This document shows positions 24,156 to 37,937 of a stretch of 64,000 nucleotides of DNA, piece by piece. Each line of letters starts with the position of its first letter. Position 1 is the first letter of the stretch. This stretch comes from Quillaja saponaria (lineage: Eukaryota; Streptophyta; Magnoliopsida; Fabales; Quillajaceae): the NCBI GenBank assembly GCA_029379385.1, contig CM055613.1:15084001-15148000 (forward strand). Direction: 5' to 3'. The notes under the pieces are model-generated. The model was not told the DNA's origin, ran no database searches, and was given only the letters and a program-made list of their open reading frames with translations. The position numbers and the translations under genes were made by a program.

Positions 24156-26238
24156 GGATTAATTAAATAATTATTTATTTACTTTAGAATTTAAATAAAG
24201 GAGCCTGGGTTTAAGTTTAACCATGGTTAAAGTGCACGTGTGATTGATTACTATTTACTAACAGTGGGTTACTCATGGTTAATGATTGGCTCAACCTGCA
24301 ATGAAGGGATGTTATCCACGTGGTGTGGGTCCAACATAAAATATTTCGGTATTCCAAATTGTAGACATCAACATTTACTTTTTCTTCTCTCTTTTTTTTT
24401 AGAATAAAACACAAACATTTTCTTCATATTAAGCCTATAGTACACCCATTTTCATTTGTCCGATAATAAATATTTTATTAAAATAATTATGATATTAATT
24501 AGTTTTAGTTATTATTGTGAATTGTTACGTCGGAAATTACATATTTAGATATGTGAAATTCCTTTATCAATATAAAAAGAAATTGGTAAAGTTTTCAAAA
24601 TAGAGATTCTGTATGGAGTTTAAAAAAATAATTTTCCTAAAACTTCTCATTATCAATTAGTATAGAATATTTATATAAAATCTAACAGAGATCTCATAAT
24701 CTCATATTTTAATTATATATATATATATATTCATCATCATTTATTATAAATATCAAAAAATTATTTAAAATAAAAAAATAAATAGTCATAAAATAATTAT
24801 AATTATATTAACATTAAAATAGCAAAAAATTATGAAAGTAGTAAAATAAAAAATAGAATATTTAAAGCAAAATAATAATTAAAAAATATTTATGTTATAG
24901 TAAAAACTCATATGGTATTTAAGAAAATAAAATTTCTTATATTAAAAATTAAACCAATAATATATAATCATGGAAAGTGTATTCTAAATATTTTTTAATT
25001 CATAGTATTTTAAAAAATAATTTCATAAATTTGAGAAGAACTAACAAATATTATAATTATTATGAACTTATTAAATAAAAAATTTGAAAAGTTCAATATT
25101 AACTAATATTGACATATAATTATTGAAAAAATATAATTTTTTTTATGGTATAAAAGCTAAACTACAACATTATGATCATGAAAACTATACTCTTAATATT
25201 TCTTTTAATTCATAATAATTTTTAGAATTTTAATTCTTAAATTTGAGGAAAATTAAGATTATTAGGTACTTATTAAATAAAAATTTTAATTTTAATTGCT
25301 ATTGATATATAATTATTGAAAAATTATAGATTTTAATATTGAGAAGAATTAGTAAAAATAAATAAATCAATTGTTCTAAAATAATTACAATTTAATTAAT
25401 ATTAAAATAGAGAAAAAAATAAGAAAAACATAAAAATATAATAAGTGTTTTTAAAATAAAATAACAACTAAACATAATTATATAATAATACAAACTCAAT
25501 AATGTATGAAAGAAAATAAAAAATTTTATATCTAGGCTCTTTTATATATAATATAAATATTGCAAAGGGATTGTAGAATATTATTATTATTTTTTTTTTT
25601 TATAGAATACTGTTTTTTTATAGTTACAAGAACTTAAAAGAGTTTGCTTTCCACGGGCTTTGACAGAAAGTGACCTACATTCTTTTTCATTTCATGCAGA
25701 GACAACACTGGCTGGCTGTATATTGAGGGGCTTTTGCGTTAGGATTATACTTTTGCAGGAGGTTTGATGGAAGGCTGTCAAGAAGAAAGCGCATGAGCAA
25801 ACCAAAGCTGACTGGTCAATTTGTAACCATCCCACGATAATAAATGGCATAGTTACAAACACAAGGAGAGGAAGATTGTAGGGAGACAAAACACAATGGT
25901 CACGTTTTGCATTGAATCAGTCAGTCTTTGTATTAATGGCCCTCGGCAACTCAAAATTGACCATATGTTAGGGCTAGGGCTAGTTTCACTTTTTCCTTTA
26001 CAAACCTTACTTAATAAGGTAAGGTAGACTAGCAAGGAGGGTTAAGTCAATAAAGGCAAAAAAAAAACCTATACAACCAATGATTCTACATACACTTTTG
26101 AAACGTCAGATGCTGCACTAATGTCGAGCCAACTCAACAAAAACCAGATGCTGATGCTGCTGACGCTGCTAATGATGAATCCATGACTTTCTACAGAGGA
26201 TATGAAGTGAGGCCCCCAAAATGAACCAACGGCGATCT
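24156..26238. other. Very AT-rich spacer and 3' flank of the MORC gene
   Basis: 24480-25620 is extremely AT-rich and carries diverged tandem repeats (separate entry). 25640-26238 returns to ordinary composition and probably includes the 3' untranslated region of the MORC gene, which ends at 26239. No other gene is supported. Confidence 0.6.
24775..25540. repeat. Diverged AT-rich tandem repeat block
   Basis: The segment near 24960-25140 (ATCATGGAAAG, then TTTTTTAATTCATA, ATAAATTTGAG, CTTATTAAATAAAAA, GACATATAATTATTGAAAAA) recurs in the same order near 25165-25330, a period of about 205 bp. A second pair (AAAATAATTA, ATTAAAATAG and GAAAATAAAA) links about 24790-24940 with about 25375-25540. 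Copies are strongly diverged. Confidence 0.65.
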
Positions 26239-29200
26239 CTACCATCCTAGTTTGGAATTAGAAGACTTCATCTTTTCCAGTAGCCTCACCTTGTCAAGCA
26301 GCTCTTGTATGGTGTTAGATGCATCCTATAAGGCAAGACAATTTTCGAAAACTCATTGTATGATCGTAGCAAAATTATATCAGATAACTTTAAAAATGAC
26401 AATGCATGATAGAGCTGGCACCTGTAGCTTCTTTCTCAAATTTTGCTCCTCAATATCCCGTCGATCCCTCTCCTCAGAGAATATATCAATTAGACTTTCT
26501 TGCTCCTTGTTCAATTCCTCAATTTTTTGTTGTGCAGCCTGGAACTGATTAAAGAGCACAAAAGAATTCTTAGATATATGAACTATTTTGCCAAAATAAG
26601 CAAAAAGATTTAGTATCTAATCTAGATGAAATTAGACAATCCAAGTAAACTATTCATTATCCTTAAATGCTTTTCTGTTTTAGCAGTCGGCTGTTAACTG
26701 ATTGGTCGTAGGTTCGAATCCTACTTGGGGAGATTTGATTCATTCTGAATTAAAGAATTTGAAATGAAATGTTTTATACTTAGCTTCCAGCCATGACTAT
26801 GGAATATGGATCTACCTAAAATTCCTAACTGAATTGCCCTATGAGTATATAATTAAAAGCACCACCAGCATACAAACAAACAGAACTATGAACCCTTAGA
26901 TCCGCTTTCTGTTAGTAGTCCAAACCTGAATTTCAAGAGATTTACACTTGTTTCTTTCGCACTGCAAATCCTTTAACAATCCACCTAAGATCTCGCCCTC
27001 TTTTCTCTCTAGCCTACACAAACAAGTATATCAAGAAATAAGTCAAATAAAATGAAGCACTCGAGTAGGGATGGAGAAAAATGTTTTGCTATACCTTTCC
27101 TTCAAATCACGATTCTCTTCCTTCAGCTGCTGTAGAGTATGTAAATCCGAAACTTGAATCTCAGTATCATTAACATCACTTGCCTGCACTTGAACCAAGG
27201 TCTGAAAATCAATAAAGTTACTTAAAAAGAGAAAGAGAAGAAAAGCCTTTTCAAGATGATGATTTTGGCTGTCAGCTATTCAAAATAGGAACTCCAAGAA
27301 ATGACTTTCACCTAAATTTAACCACAACATTGTCTGGAACTAATAAATTGCAGTGAAGTCTCCTCATTCACATACAACCTTACTTGAGTAAACTCTACAA
27401 TCTGTTTAGTACCTCCACTACCCAAGACTAACTGTTAATCTTTATAAATATCAACCCCAGATCCCAAATTATTAATATTGAAATATGAACCCAGGCCACT
27501 CCTGTATCCCTCAAACTTACTGAAAGAATAAAAGAAAAAGAAAATAGCCATAAGGGTCATCACTAATTAAAGCTGCATCTCCAACTAGCTAAAACATCCA
27601 CCCACTTTCCCTAGATACTCTGCAAGTAGGTAAAGTAGCATAATTTCTTTAGCCAAAGAATAAAAACCTAGAAATAAAGAGAGATGATGGCAGGATCACC
27701 TTTGCATGGGGCCGTCTTGAGGATCGGGTAGTCATTCCACCTGATGAATGATCATGGAGCAATCCAGTATCTTCTAATGAAACTGACCTAGTTGTACGAG
27801 CACCATCTTTTCCAAAAGTTTTCTCACCATGGAATCTCATTGGACTACTGTCATTTGCCTGTCTCTCAGGTGATACGATATACAAGTCATCACTGACATC
27901 ATCCTCAGCAGGTGATGACGGTCCAGAAGAACTTTTCCTTTTTCCATTTTTTTTAGGACCATCTGACATATGCTTCCAATGTTTGCTATATTTTTCTGTT
28001 TCTGTTCTTCTCTGTTTCTGATTTGAAAGTGAATACAGTTTGTCTAATGCTGAAAGTGATGTCTTGCCGCTTGAGGCAGTAAACTTCTTTTTTGATTGAG
28101 AAGATGGTGAAAAACAATCCGGAGATGTCTCTACAGCAATAGATACATTTGCAACAGATTACAAGGTTGTCTAATACAAAAATCTTACCCATCAGCTGTC
28201 GAGCAAGTATCATATGAATAAATCTAAACTAACATAGGGTGTCATGTTTTACCTCTATTTGCAGACTCGTCCATAGATTTTTTATTACGTCGTGGAGCAT
28301 AGCCAATTTTATGGCAGTTCGAGCACCTAAATGAAGAAGGCAGTAACTAATTTATTAAGCAAATATTCATAAATCTTGTATGCAGTAATTATAAACAAGA
28401 ATTTTGATGAAAGAATATACCAGTAATTCTTTTGCATTTGTATGAGTCGTGCCTCAAGCCTAGATAGAACTGTTGTACGCTCAAAACCCTGCTTGTCATG
28501 AGCAGGTTCAACAAAATTAGCTTCCAGTACACCTGTAAGCATAAATGAACAGCATCAGGAATGACTAATGAGCTCAAAGTCAACTAACAGGAATTCAGGA
28601 AACAACCTATGACTCCACGTCCGTCACTTCCTGCAGCATTCCAAAGCCTCCAGAATGGCTGACAATCAACATAACAACATATAAGACTAAACTCCAATTA
28701 CAAAAGTTTCCACTTTTAAGAAAAATGCAGAACAGAGCAACTCCACAAGTGTAGAACCTAGCAGCATCTGCGGTCTCTTCATAAACAAGGATTATAAATG
28801 TAGCAAGATGAGTGCAGAATTTGAAAAGAAAAGAAAAGAAAAAGAATAATAGATGACCATGAAGACACCATCCAACTATCTGTGGATCAAGCTTGTAAAC
28901 ACATGATTTATCAACATAATAGGTGATTATAATCCAACTGTTAGATTCTTGAAGAAACAGCATTCATGAAAAATACTTAACATAAAAGAGTAGAACATTT
29001 TACATCAATATCATTTGACTTGTGCATCTATATATGTGTGAAATGAGAGTTAGTCAATTCATCATATTTAATGAGTATCTCAAAACGGTTAATAGTAGAA
29101 TCAACAGACATACATAAAACAATTTTGGAAGAGCCAAAGGCCCAAAAGGAAGTGTCAACGACTCTATTCATTATCTCATACAGTTGGTCGGAGAATTTAA

Positions 29201-32200
29201 AGATCAAGTAAATGAGCACCCTTGCACTTATAAAAGGGCAGCACGACATATCAATAGAAGGATATAATTACATCACAAACTTTGTTAACTATGGAAAACC
29301 TTACCTTAATGAGTCGATTCTTATGATAAACATTGAACCCTTGAACATCAATATGATGTTTTGCATCCTTAACAAACCCAATGGTCACTTCAGCAAGCAT
29401 CTGATGACAGAATTTGCAAGCAACCAGAATCAACAAAGACATTAGTCAGAAATATAAATCAAATCCATTATTAAGTATTACATTTGTTGGCCAAAAAATA
29501 AAGTATTACATTTGCCTCCTTTGGGATCCCATCAGCCCCAGTCTGCGGCCTATATGTGATCTCCTGAGACATCATCATATCATTCACTATATTATGATGC
29601 TCAACATCTTTCCCACGAAGTATTATTCGGAAGCTTGGAGGAAGCCTCAGATACAGAATTGAGGCATAACTCTGCATGCAAGAGCAGCAACAACAATCAT
29701 AACAATAATATAGTAGCAAACTTGAACATTGTAAATCTTCACATTAAACATTACGATCTAATATTTACTCTATTTCTCTTAAATTCTTTTGTAATTTGTT
29801 CTCTATCTACTACCTAATTAATTACATTATAATTGAGAATTGCTGTAGCCAATCTCAAACATTGTGAATTAAGGTTTGTTGGAAATGTTGCTGTTGTAAC
29901 TAGTAACCAAGTCCACACTACAGCATTTTACATATCATGGAAATTTCCCAAGAGTCCAAGACACATCACCATAATGAATTAATGATGCTGGGTTGCTGAC
30001 TGGTATAAAATACAAGTGCAAAATGAGCTTACAACTGCAATTAAGGAACAGTGAAGTAATAGTGCATGTTTACTACGCTTACTAAACATCATACAGATCT
30101 ATCATCAAATTGGATGAACTAAAGACTAGAAATTTTCTCAAAACAAGGATAATAAGTAATATATAGTACCCTTAGGGAATGTCGATATGTCAGGAAGTGC
30201 CTAGAGTTGGGGAACTCTTTCGCCATCTGTATTTTTTTCTCATCCCGGTTTACACCTCTGATTTGAATATCCTGGAAATTTGGACATGATATATAATTTT
30301 TCAGAGACCTTTGTTAAATATTACAGAATCAACGAAGAATCAATACACCAATTGATGCAGATAATCAAGGCATACATGCGGATCACCATCAAAATCAAGT
30401 TCCAGTTGTCCTTGGTCATCCTCCCATAGATTGTATATGATTATTCGTGTGCCATGATCTTTCATAAGATTGAACTACAAAGGGGGCAAGACAACAAAAT
30501 TAATTAACATGTAACCTATATAAGAAGTAATTTCCTTTAGTGCCACCAACTCTATTAAATTAGACAAACTAAACCTACCCAACATTGAACCAATCAATTA
30601 AAATTCCTACAAGAGAACAAGTAAGGCACAAAAAGAAATTGTTAACAATATGTTCCAGTTCATATATAAATTACCAGCTATTTTGTATGTAAAAGTTTAA
30701 AATAAAGAAATTTGATGACACAACTAGGAAATTTATGTAGGAGTTAAAAACCAAACTGAGCTTTTCATTCCAACAGGTATCTCAAATTTAAAAAGAAAAA
30801 AGATTCACATTGAAGTTGGAAACAGTGCACCAAAACAATTATGAATATCATAAGGGTAGGTCACCTGACGAAGGAGATCAGCTTCACTGGAAAATGGAGA
30901 CCATTGAACAATTGTTTCCACATTTTTATCCCAATCAGCAAGAGAAGATCGTACCATCTTGTTCCATTCTCGTCCTCCTCTTTCATAGTCAAGCTTTTCA
31001 TCACAATTTACACAACAATTAGAAGCACAATAAAGAAAAGAATATTGAGATGATTAATGTTTTGCAAGCATAGTTGCTGTAGGGATCAATGTAAATTCAA
31101 GCTTTACAACATATTATATATAGTTAACATCAGGGACATGCTATTAATGAATACATGAAACATCAGATTGTTTTTTTCATTTGAAACAATAACAATCTGA
31201 ATAATCATTAAATAATGAATATGTATGGAAGTACAAGCAATGAAAAAGAGAATATTAGTGTCATTATGGCTTTGGCTCAAATGGAGAAGGGAAGAAGGTA
31301 AAACTGAAACATATTAGCTCCAAGTCTTACTAATGACTAAATAAAAAATTATTTACAAGAAACAACTTACCAAGGGAACAACAATATCTTCCTTCCCTGT
31401 ACTCCTTAAAAACGTATAGGACAGCAATCCTATGCTCTGTGTAGGTCTAAAAATGTCCACTTGACTCAATTAGTTATAAGTATAGGTTAAAAATTATAGA
31501 TGAAGATAAAAACCCTAACCATAAAGGATAAATGACTGAAAAAGCAAAATAACATGTATGCATCAAAATGGAATCTGGATGTCTTAATCACAGTTCTAGA
31601 AGCAGTACTCTGCCAACAGTAGGTCAACAAAGCTTAAGTCATAAAATAGATTCTTATCCTGTGGGGAAGAGGGGTCAATGGTTTGATATCATTTCTATGG
31701 TCCCAAGTGGATCAGCCTGTCCCCTCAAAGTTACAAGGCCAATAGGGCTACTTGGTGCAATACGCAACTTGATTATGAAATGAGGAATGTATGCACACGA
31801 TTTCTTAAAAGAAATGAAACACCCCAGCAAAGCTACAAGACATGAATGGTCATTTTTCTTTTTGACAAAGGTAATTAGATCTGTAATTCATCTGATTTTC
31901 CTTGATCACCTAAATTTATGAAAGTTTGATGGCTATCCAAGTTAGATGTAGAAAATCTGGCCACATCCAGCACCATATTTTGACAGTTGTTACAGTTAAT
32001 TTAAACTAAATTAAAGTATGAGAAATCTGATCGTACCAAAAAAAATAAAACAATCCACTTTGATTATAGGGTTACAAATGAAAGATGATTCAGAAATCAA
32101 GCTGTGATGCATATACAAAGCACATGATGTTGGTAGAAGAACATCTTACAGAACCCATACATGAGAATTTTATTTCACATGTCATGACCAATCTGAAGTA

Positions 32201-35200
32201 GCTCGCATAACAGAATTTGCTAACCCTATGTCCTTTTTCGTTGGACAGGTAGTTTCTAACCATAATATGCAGATGTAAAGGAAATGATAAGGTAATGTAC
32301 TTATGTTAACGTTCTAACTTCCAAGTCATTGACAAACTCTGAACTAACTAATTAAGTTTTATTTTCTTCATGAGCAGAAATAGATTTTCATATTATTGAA
32401 AAAGTAACATGAGAGAAGAACTAAGCAAGCCAAACACAAACCTTCTACCATCTTTTCCACAACAACGTGAGAATACAATTACGTCAGCCCCAAGCCTCAT
32501 GGTACTTGTTTTAAAGCCATTTCCATCTATCAATAGAGGAAGTGAAAATTAATCCTTTAGTTGAGAAGTAAAATGTAAGCTTTTTTGCTAAACTAGTGGC
32601 TTACATTGTCCAATGGTATTTGCTATTTTGCTTTTTAAAGAGTACCCTAGAGACATGCATTGACGCATTTTATCAGGATCCATCCCACCGCCATTATCTG
32701 CAAAAGAATCAGATAAAAACTCCCAAGATATGAAATCATGAAATAAGCACTGTGAGTTAGAATTGTTTAGAAACAAAAACGAATGCAAAGAAATACACAA
32801 ACAGAAAATAACATCTATAGTACAGAAATCAAATAGTTACACATATAGCAACATAAATATAAATCACAAACAAAAGTTTATCTTCCAGTGAAAACCTTTG
32901 TTTGAATAGTTAGAAAATTGTAAGTCTAAGACACTCTCAATACATATCAACCTCAGATAGAAATCTTGACATACCTTAAATATGTATTTTTGCCCCAAAC
33001 ACCTGTTACATCAGCTTAATACTTATGCTTGCAAGGAAAATACGATAAAAGGACGATTCCATGTGGGTTTGAGAAGACAATATAAGGGCAGAAAGGGAAT
33101 GCCCATAAGCTAAAGAAGACTAATCATCTATATGAGTTCCAGATTAACCTCTTCACCAATCACTTGTCCAAGACAAGTCAGCTCGTGGAACAAATAATGC
33201 CCTGTTCCGTGGATAATTCCCCATTCAAGCTTAACTTTTCTGGATCTTGCTAATTTGATTGGCTAGGATCATCTTGCTAACCTGAAGGGTAACTCAAGAG
33301 ATTCTCATAAAACCCGAGCATTTGTGTACTTGTGTAGACAAGTTTATTATATAATTTTATGTTATGTACTTGTTTAGAAAAGTTTAATATATAATTGTAT
33401 GTTCTGAATGTATTATGACCAATCACCACTCTACTTAAATGACAAGTTACAAAATACAGAGAAGAAAAACAATTTTACTAGCAGACTGTTCTACCCATTA
33501 CTACACAGTAATGTTTCACCAAGAGCACTTAAAATTACAACTTGATTGCCTGGATGATACACAATTTCTCACTTACGTAATCATTAGACATTATATATAT
33601 GAGGGGAAGAGAAAGACAATTACAGGCAAAGGCACACATCACAGATATGACATGCTTCAACAATTACTTCTTTGGCATTGCTTTCCGTATAATCAAGCGA
33701 GAGTTTAGATACAACCAACAAATTCAAGAAAGAAACAAAGGTAAATACCCTCAATCAGCAGCATCCTGCTTCCATCTTTCTTATTTACCAGCATGTCTAC
33801 ATTGACATATGTAGCACCATAACAGACCTAACACAAAATTTAATTAGTAAATATAGGAGGAAAATAGTAGCAAGTGTTGAATCTATTAATGATGTGAACT
33901 GCAGTATACCTCATCCAATGAATTGTCCAAAAGCTCTGCAAAAGCTGCACAAAAGAATCGAACTAAACAACTTAAAGAGCCAGAAACTCATGAGAGACCA
34001 AGAAAAGGGCTACCCTATACACACTACATATGCAGAAGTGGTTATCTCAACAGAACTGGTTACCATGCAGTATGTATCATCAAGCTTACCTCCAAGTGCC
34101 CACTTATGACTTGTTGCATTAGAATGTAGAAACTTAGGATGAACCCTGACATGATCCATGCCAACTGAAGATTTAGAAGAATACTGGTTATCAGTTTCTT
34201 TGGTGAGTATTATAGAAGTAATCAGAGAAATTCATATTTGACAGCGTTCTGACGCAGCAAAAAACAAGAACGAGTAAAATGATTAAAAGAGAGCACATAT
34301 GATAACTCAATAGTTAGTTCAATTTATCCAAAGATAATGCCAAAGAAAACTTAGGATGAAGTTCCAAAGTGATCCCAGAAAGGATGACTGCAAGCCACAA
34401 ATAATTTACTTAACAAATTATTCTCCGCCACTAATAATAGTCATAAAGTATTCCATAGTAAGCCAAATGCCAACATATCTATGCCTCCCTTTTGCCTCAG
34501 GCACCATTAACAGTTTCAAAAGCTGATCACTGTCCCTCACTCAGTTACTCCCTCACCTAAAAAATATTTATATTACAAAATTGAGCTGATAAAGTAACAT
34601 CTGAGTCCACTTGACATATTCAGATCCTGTAATTTCATGTGAGTAACTCCCCTTGTATTGTAAATCCAAAATGTACACCCTGTACATTTTGAACTCGTGA
34701 TGTCACCCAAATATAAGTATTTACAAGGCCAGCCGTTCCACTGGACCAAAAGGTCTTCATGTGTACATCCCATTTCAATCACTTTGTTCCAACTTGTATT
34801 AAAGTTTCAAGCAACATGCCATGCAAAGATTATGAAATTGCACAAATTTTATACCAAAAGTGTGGCGCTCTTAATATATTGTTTGTTACATACGAAGGTG
34901 TGCTAAACTACTTTCACCATTTTTTTCTCAGACATCTAATCGCCAACCTCAACCTGTTGTAGTACAGCAAGCTTAAAAATGAAGATGAGATCAAATATTG
35001 ACAGTCCAGCCTCAACCTAAAACTATTTGCTTCTCTACAGTCATCCTTCAAAGTAAAAAGAATTACATCAAAAATATTCTAATTTCTAGTCTAGTCAAAA
35101 AGTTACCAGGCAGATTCCCATGTTCCCCAGCCTATATCAAACTATCTCGAAATTAACTCATTACTTTCAATGCATCTTTTTTTAGCAGGTAGGAATAGAA

Positions 35201-35921
35201 CTTCTTTGATTGAGGGAGACGCATGAGTACCAAAAAAGAAAAGCTCTAATCATTGACAGAATGTTCAAAAATAAAACCTAATACCTGACAATGATTCCAT
35301 CTGAACAGTTTCCCAAATTTAATTTTCATAGCAATTATTGCCTCTTTGCAACTAGTCGTTTCCCTTTCGTCAAGAAAACAACTTAAATACTCAGACCAAT
35401 TAGAATGCACATGCAAAAATAGACTTACCTGATGAAGAATCCCAGTCACCAGAAGGAGCTCCTTCATAATCACCGGCTTTCCAAAACTGCTTGCACCCAT
35501 TAACCTTCATACTTAAACTCGCAGTCTCATCCCATTGTCTCGCAACAACCGGAAACTCTGTCACCGGCTGCGGCAGAGCCGGCGATGCCTCCAGCGGTAA
35601 AGGATCAAGAAACCCAACAGGCAGAATCACTCCCAGCTCGTTGGGCTTCCTCTTTTTTGACAAACTTCCATCAATGTCATCCGAAATACCAACCGGTCGC
35701 TTCCTCTCCCCACCCAAAACAGCTACATTACCTGCAACCCCATTCACATAGTTCAAGTCATCATCGGAATCCGACTCGCTACTACTGCTACTGCTGCTGC
35801 TGCTGCTGCTGCTGCTGAGTTCAATAACCGAGGCAGGTCCATTTGAAACGTCGCCGTTTCTCTGGTTCTTCTCTAGCAAACCCAGATTCTCAACCAGTTC
35901 TTGCTTCACAACAGCGTCCAT
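26239..35921 (-). CDS. MORC: MORC-family GHKL ATPase (plant Microrchidia, MORC4/7-like)
   Basis: Nuclear ATPase that compacts chromatin and aids gene silencing and immunity control in plants. Twenty GT-AG exons, coding order: 35921-35429, 34164-34090, 33944-33910, 33827-33749, 32697-32605, 32526-32442, 31446-31371, 30993-30865, 30474-30376, 30271-30170, 29671-29510, 29400-29305, 28658-28607, 28532-28421, 28326-28253, 28130-27700, 27201-27095, 27013-26926, 26544-26422, 26325-26239. All phases join: 865 aa. N-terminus: a poly-Ser run then acidic residues. GHKL motifs: FAELLDNSLDE (about 191-201, with the Mg-binding Asn), DNGGGMDPDKMRQCMSLGYS (about 228-247), and the lid YGNGFKTSTMRLGADV. An S5-like part follows, with FWRLWNAAGSDGRGVIG at about 509-525. 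The region where a CW zinc finger would sit keeps only WCSNCHKIGYAPRR. Lys-rich linker with KKKRK-like signals; C-terminal coiled coil about 740-860. MORC4/7 subtype is inferred from the N-terminal Ser run and coiled coil. Confidence 0.95.
26684..26732 (+). pseudogene. trnN: Plastid-type tRNA-Asn(GUU) 3' fragment inside a MORC intron
   Basis: GTCGGCTGTTAACTGATTGG with GTAGGTTCGAATCCTACTTG and the final GGGAG match the anticodon stem-loop (loop with GTT), variable loop, T arm and acceptor 3' half of plastid (or organellar) trnN-GUU. I see about two differences from the sequence I know. The 5' acceptor and D arm are missing, so it is not a working tRNA. It lies antisense in the intron 26545-26925, most simply a nuclear insertion of organelle DNA. 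How far plastid sequence continues to the right (to about 26775) cannot be told without a search. Confidence 0.8.
35784..35818. repeat. Trinucleotide (CTG/CAG)n encoding the MORC poly-Ser run
   Basis: A (CTG)n-like run on the plus strand, with CTA interruptions at its left end, encodes serines (AGC on the minus strand) within residues about 36-48 of the MORC protein. Such runs often vary in length between alleles. Confidence 0.9.
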
Positions 35922-36670
35922 GCGGCCTATCAACAAACGAAAAGATTCAACTGGTTTGCATGAGAAGGGGAGATTCAATTTTGAGGAACCATAAAGACAT
36001 TATTTTTAGCCGAGCAGAGTACCCTTCTCTTTTTTTTCTGTTTTTTCTTTTTTTCTTTTTTTGGTGAAAGTTGGTGGTTCGTGGATTTGATAGTGCCGGG
36101 TCTACCGTAATACAGTAGAGATGAGAGGTATGGTCCGTCCGATTGTGCACGCGCCACGAGTTGATCAAATCTTGGGAGACAAAATGAATTTCTCGTCTTC
36201 CTTGTCCTTTTACAGAATGGAGTTTTTATTGTCGGTTAGCTAAAGCCGAGCGGCGACACCAGGCGCAGCTAAGCTACGGTCTTACTTTTATTTACTGGAA
36301 ATTTTAGTTGAGGGTAAATAAGTAATTTTGAGATTAATAGATACAACTTAATCTAAATTAGATTTGAAAGTTATTTATTAAGAAAGTCTAGTTTGTCAAA
36401 GAAGTAAACCAGTTTTAGTGGTGTTCTAGTACTCACTATGTCTTTCAGGATTATTCCTTTGTGTTTTAATTGGATAGTCCACCAACCCTGAGGGAGAAAG
36501 AAAATCATTTTACTTGAAGATAATAATGATTTAAAAAAAAAATTGCTATCAGAACCTTGTGATTTCTTTAAGTTGGAATACTTCTATGTAAGCATTTTAT
36601 TTATTATTTTTCTCAAAAATAATTGATAGTTATAACTTTTTTTCCAATTAAAAATAAAATTTATATCATG

Positions 36671-36705
<35 letters not shown>

Positions 36706-37274
36706 TTGAAAATATATAAATATTATTTTTACTCTAAAACTAATTTATATAAATAAGACATATATATATTTATATATCTTAGTGTCACATACCGTGGAGG
36801 AAGTATTCTTTTCAAAATTGATGAATGATGAGCTTCAAAACTTAATTTCGATTTATTTTGTCATTGAGTGAAGAAAATCATAATAAAATTTAAAACCAAC
36901 TGTCATATATATAGTGGAGTCTTTGAAGTGAAAAGTAGAAGGAAATGAAAGGGTTGTAAGTTGAAGAAATAAAGATTAAGGAAATTAAAAGATTGTGAAG
37001 TTTAAAGGTTGAAAAATCATAAATGAAATTTACTATTAGTAAATATGCAATAATGTGGACATCGTTTTTTGTTGTGATGCCTTCGCAGGTCTCACTCGAG
37101 TTTCGAGTTATTGGTTTAGGAGTTGTGTAAAAGTGAGAGTCATCACATAATTTTTTTTTATGGAAGCAAGAAAAACATATATTTAGGGTTAAGGTTTGAA
37201 CACCTCCCAAAGAATGACTATCATGTATCTAAAGGCTTGAAGGCCTAAGGCGCAACCGGTCTTAAGCCTAGGCT

Positions 37275-37360
37275 TAAGTTCAGACTATCTTACATCTTTA
37301 CCTAAGTTCAGGGACTTTCTTACATCCATGCCTAAGTTCGGGGACTAAGTTACAAGTTGG
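37275..37360. repeat. Three tandem copies of a 28-30-bp unit
   Basis: TAAGTTCAGACTATCTTACA, TAAGTTCAGGGACTTTCTTA and TAAGTTCGGGGACTAAGTTA start successive units, each followed by a variant of CATCNNTNCC. The copies are diverged. Confidence 0.6.
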
Positions 37361-37743
37361 GAAAGGTCTAAGTACACCATGCCTTACATAAGACATTCAC
37401 TTTTTTGTATCAAGTTAAGGACTTATCGCAATGGAATTGCCACAACATTTTATTTTATTTTTTTGCAAAAAGTTTTGGCAACAAATTAAAGAGTTTTTGC
37501 AACAATTTCAATTGAAACAAAATCTCCTTTACTTAAGTATACCCAAACCAGAGGTTGGTCTGCCATATCTAGGTTGCACTAATTATCCTAATGTCTAAAT
37601 GTTTTAGTGGATTTGGTAGATGCGAGTGAGTGATTGGTTAGGTTTGAACTAGGTGAGGTTCAATTAGGGGAGAGTCTTAATATGATTAGGAATCTTAATC
37701 TAGGTTGAAGTCTAAGGTAAGTAGGAGTCACAAGGTGACTGAA

Positions 37744-37937
37744 GCTTTGTTTGGTAATGTTTGGCTTTTTTTTATATATATATTAAAAGTCAAGATTACA
37801 TTAGTTTTTAAAATTTTTGAAAGCTGAAGTCAGCTTTTAAAAAGCACCCATGGTTTTTTTTATACTAAACAAAAAAAATTGACTTCTGCTCTTCATAAAC
37901 ATAAAGTATTCTCCCAAAAAGCATTACTAAACTAAGC
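37744..37937. mobile_element. Small MITE-like element with TIR GCTTTGTTTGGTAATG
   Basis: The left end GCTTTGTTTGGTAATG is matched by the reverse complement of the right end (CATTACTAAACTAAGC) with 3 mismatches. The element is about 194 bp and non-coding. Its right half is present in the second copy of the duplicated region (near 39060-39110) but the left half is not. Target duplication is unclear. Confidence 0.55.

Noticed and set aside
35975..35980. Upstream start for MORC at 35978
   Set aside because: The codon there is TTG; the first real ATG of the frame is at 35921.
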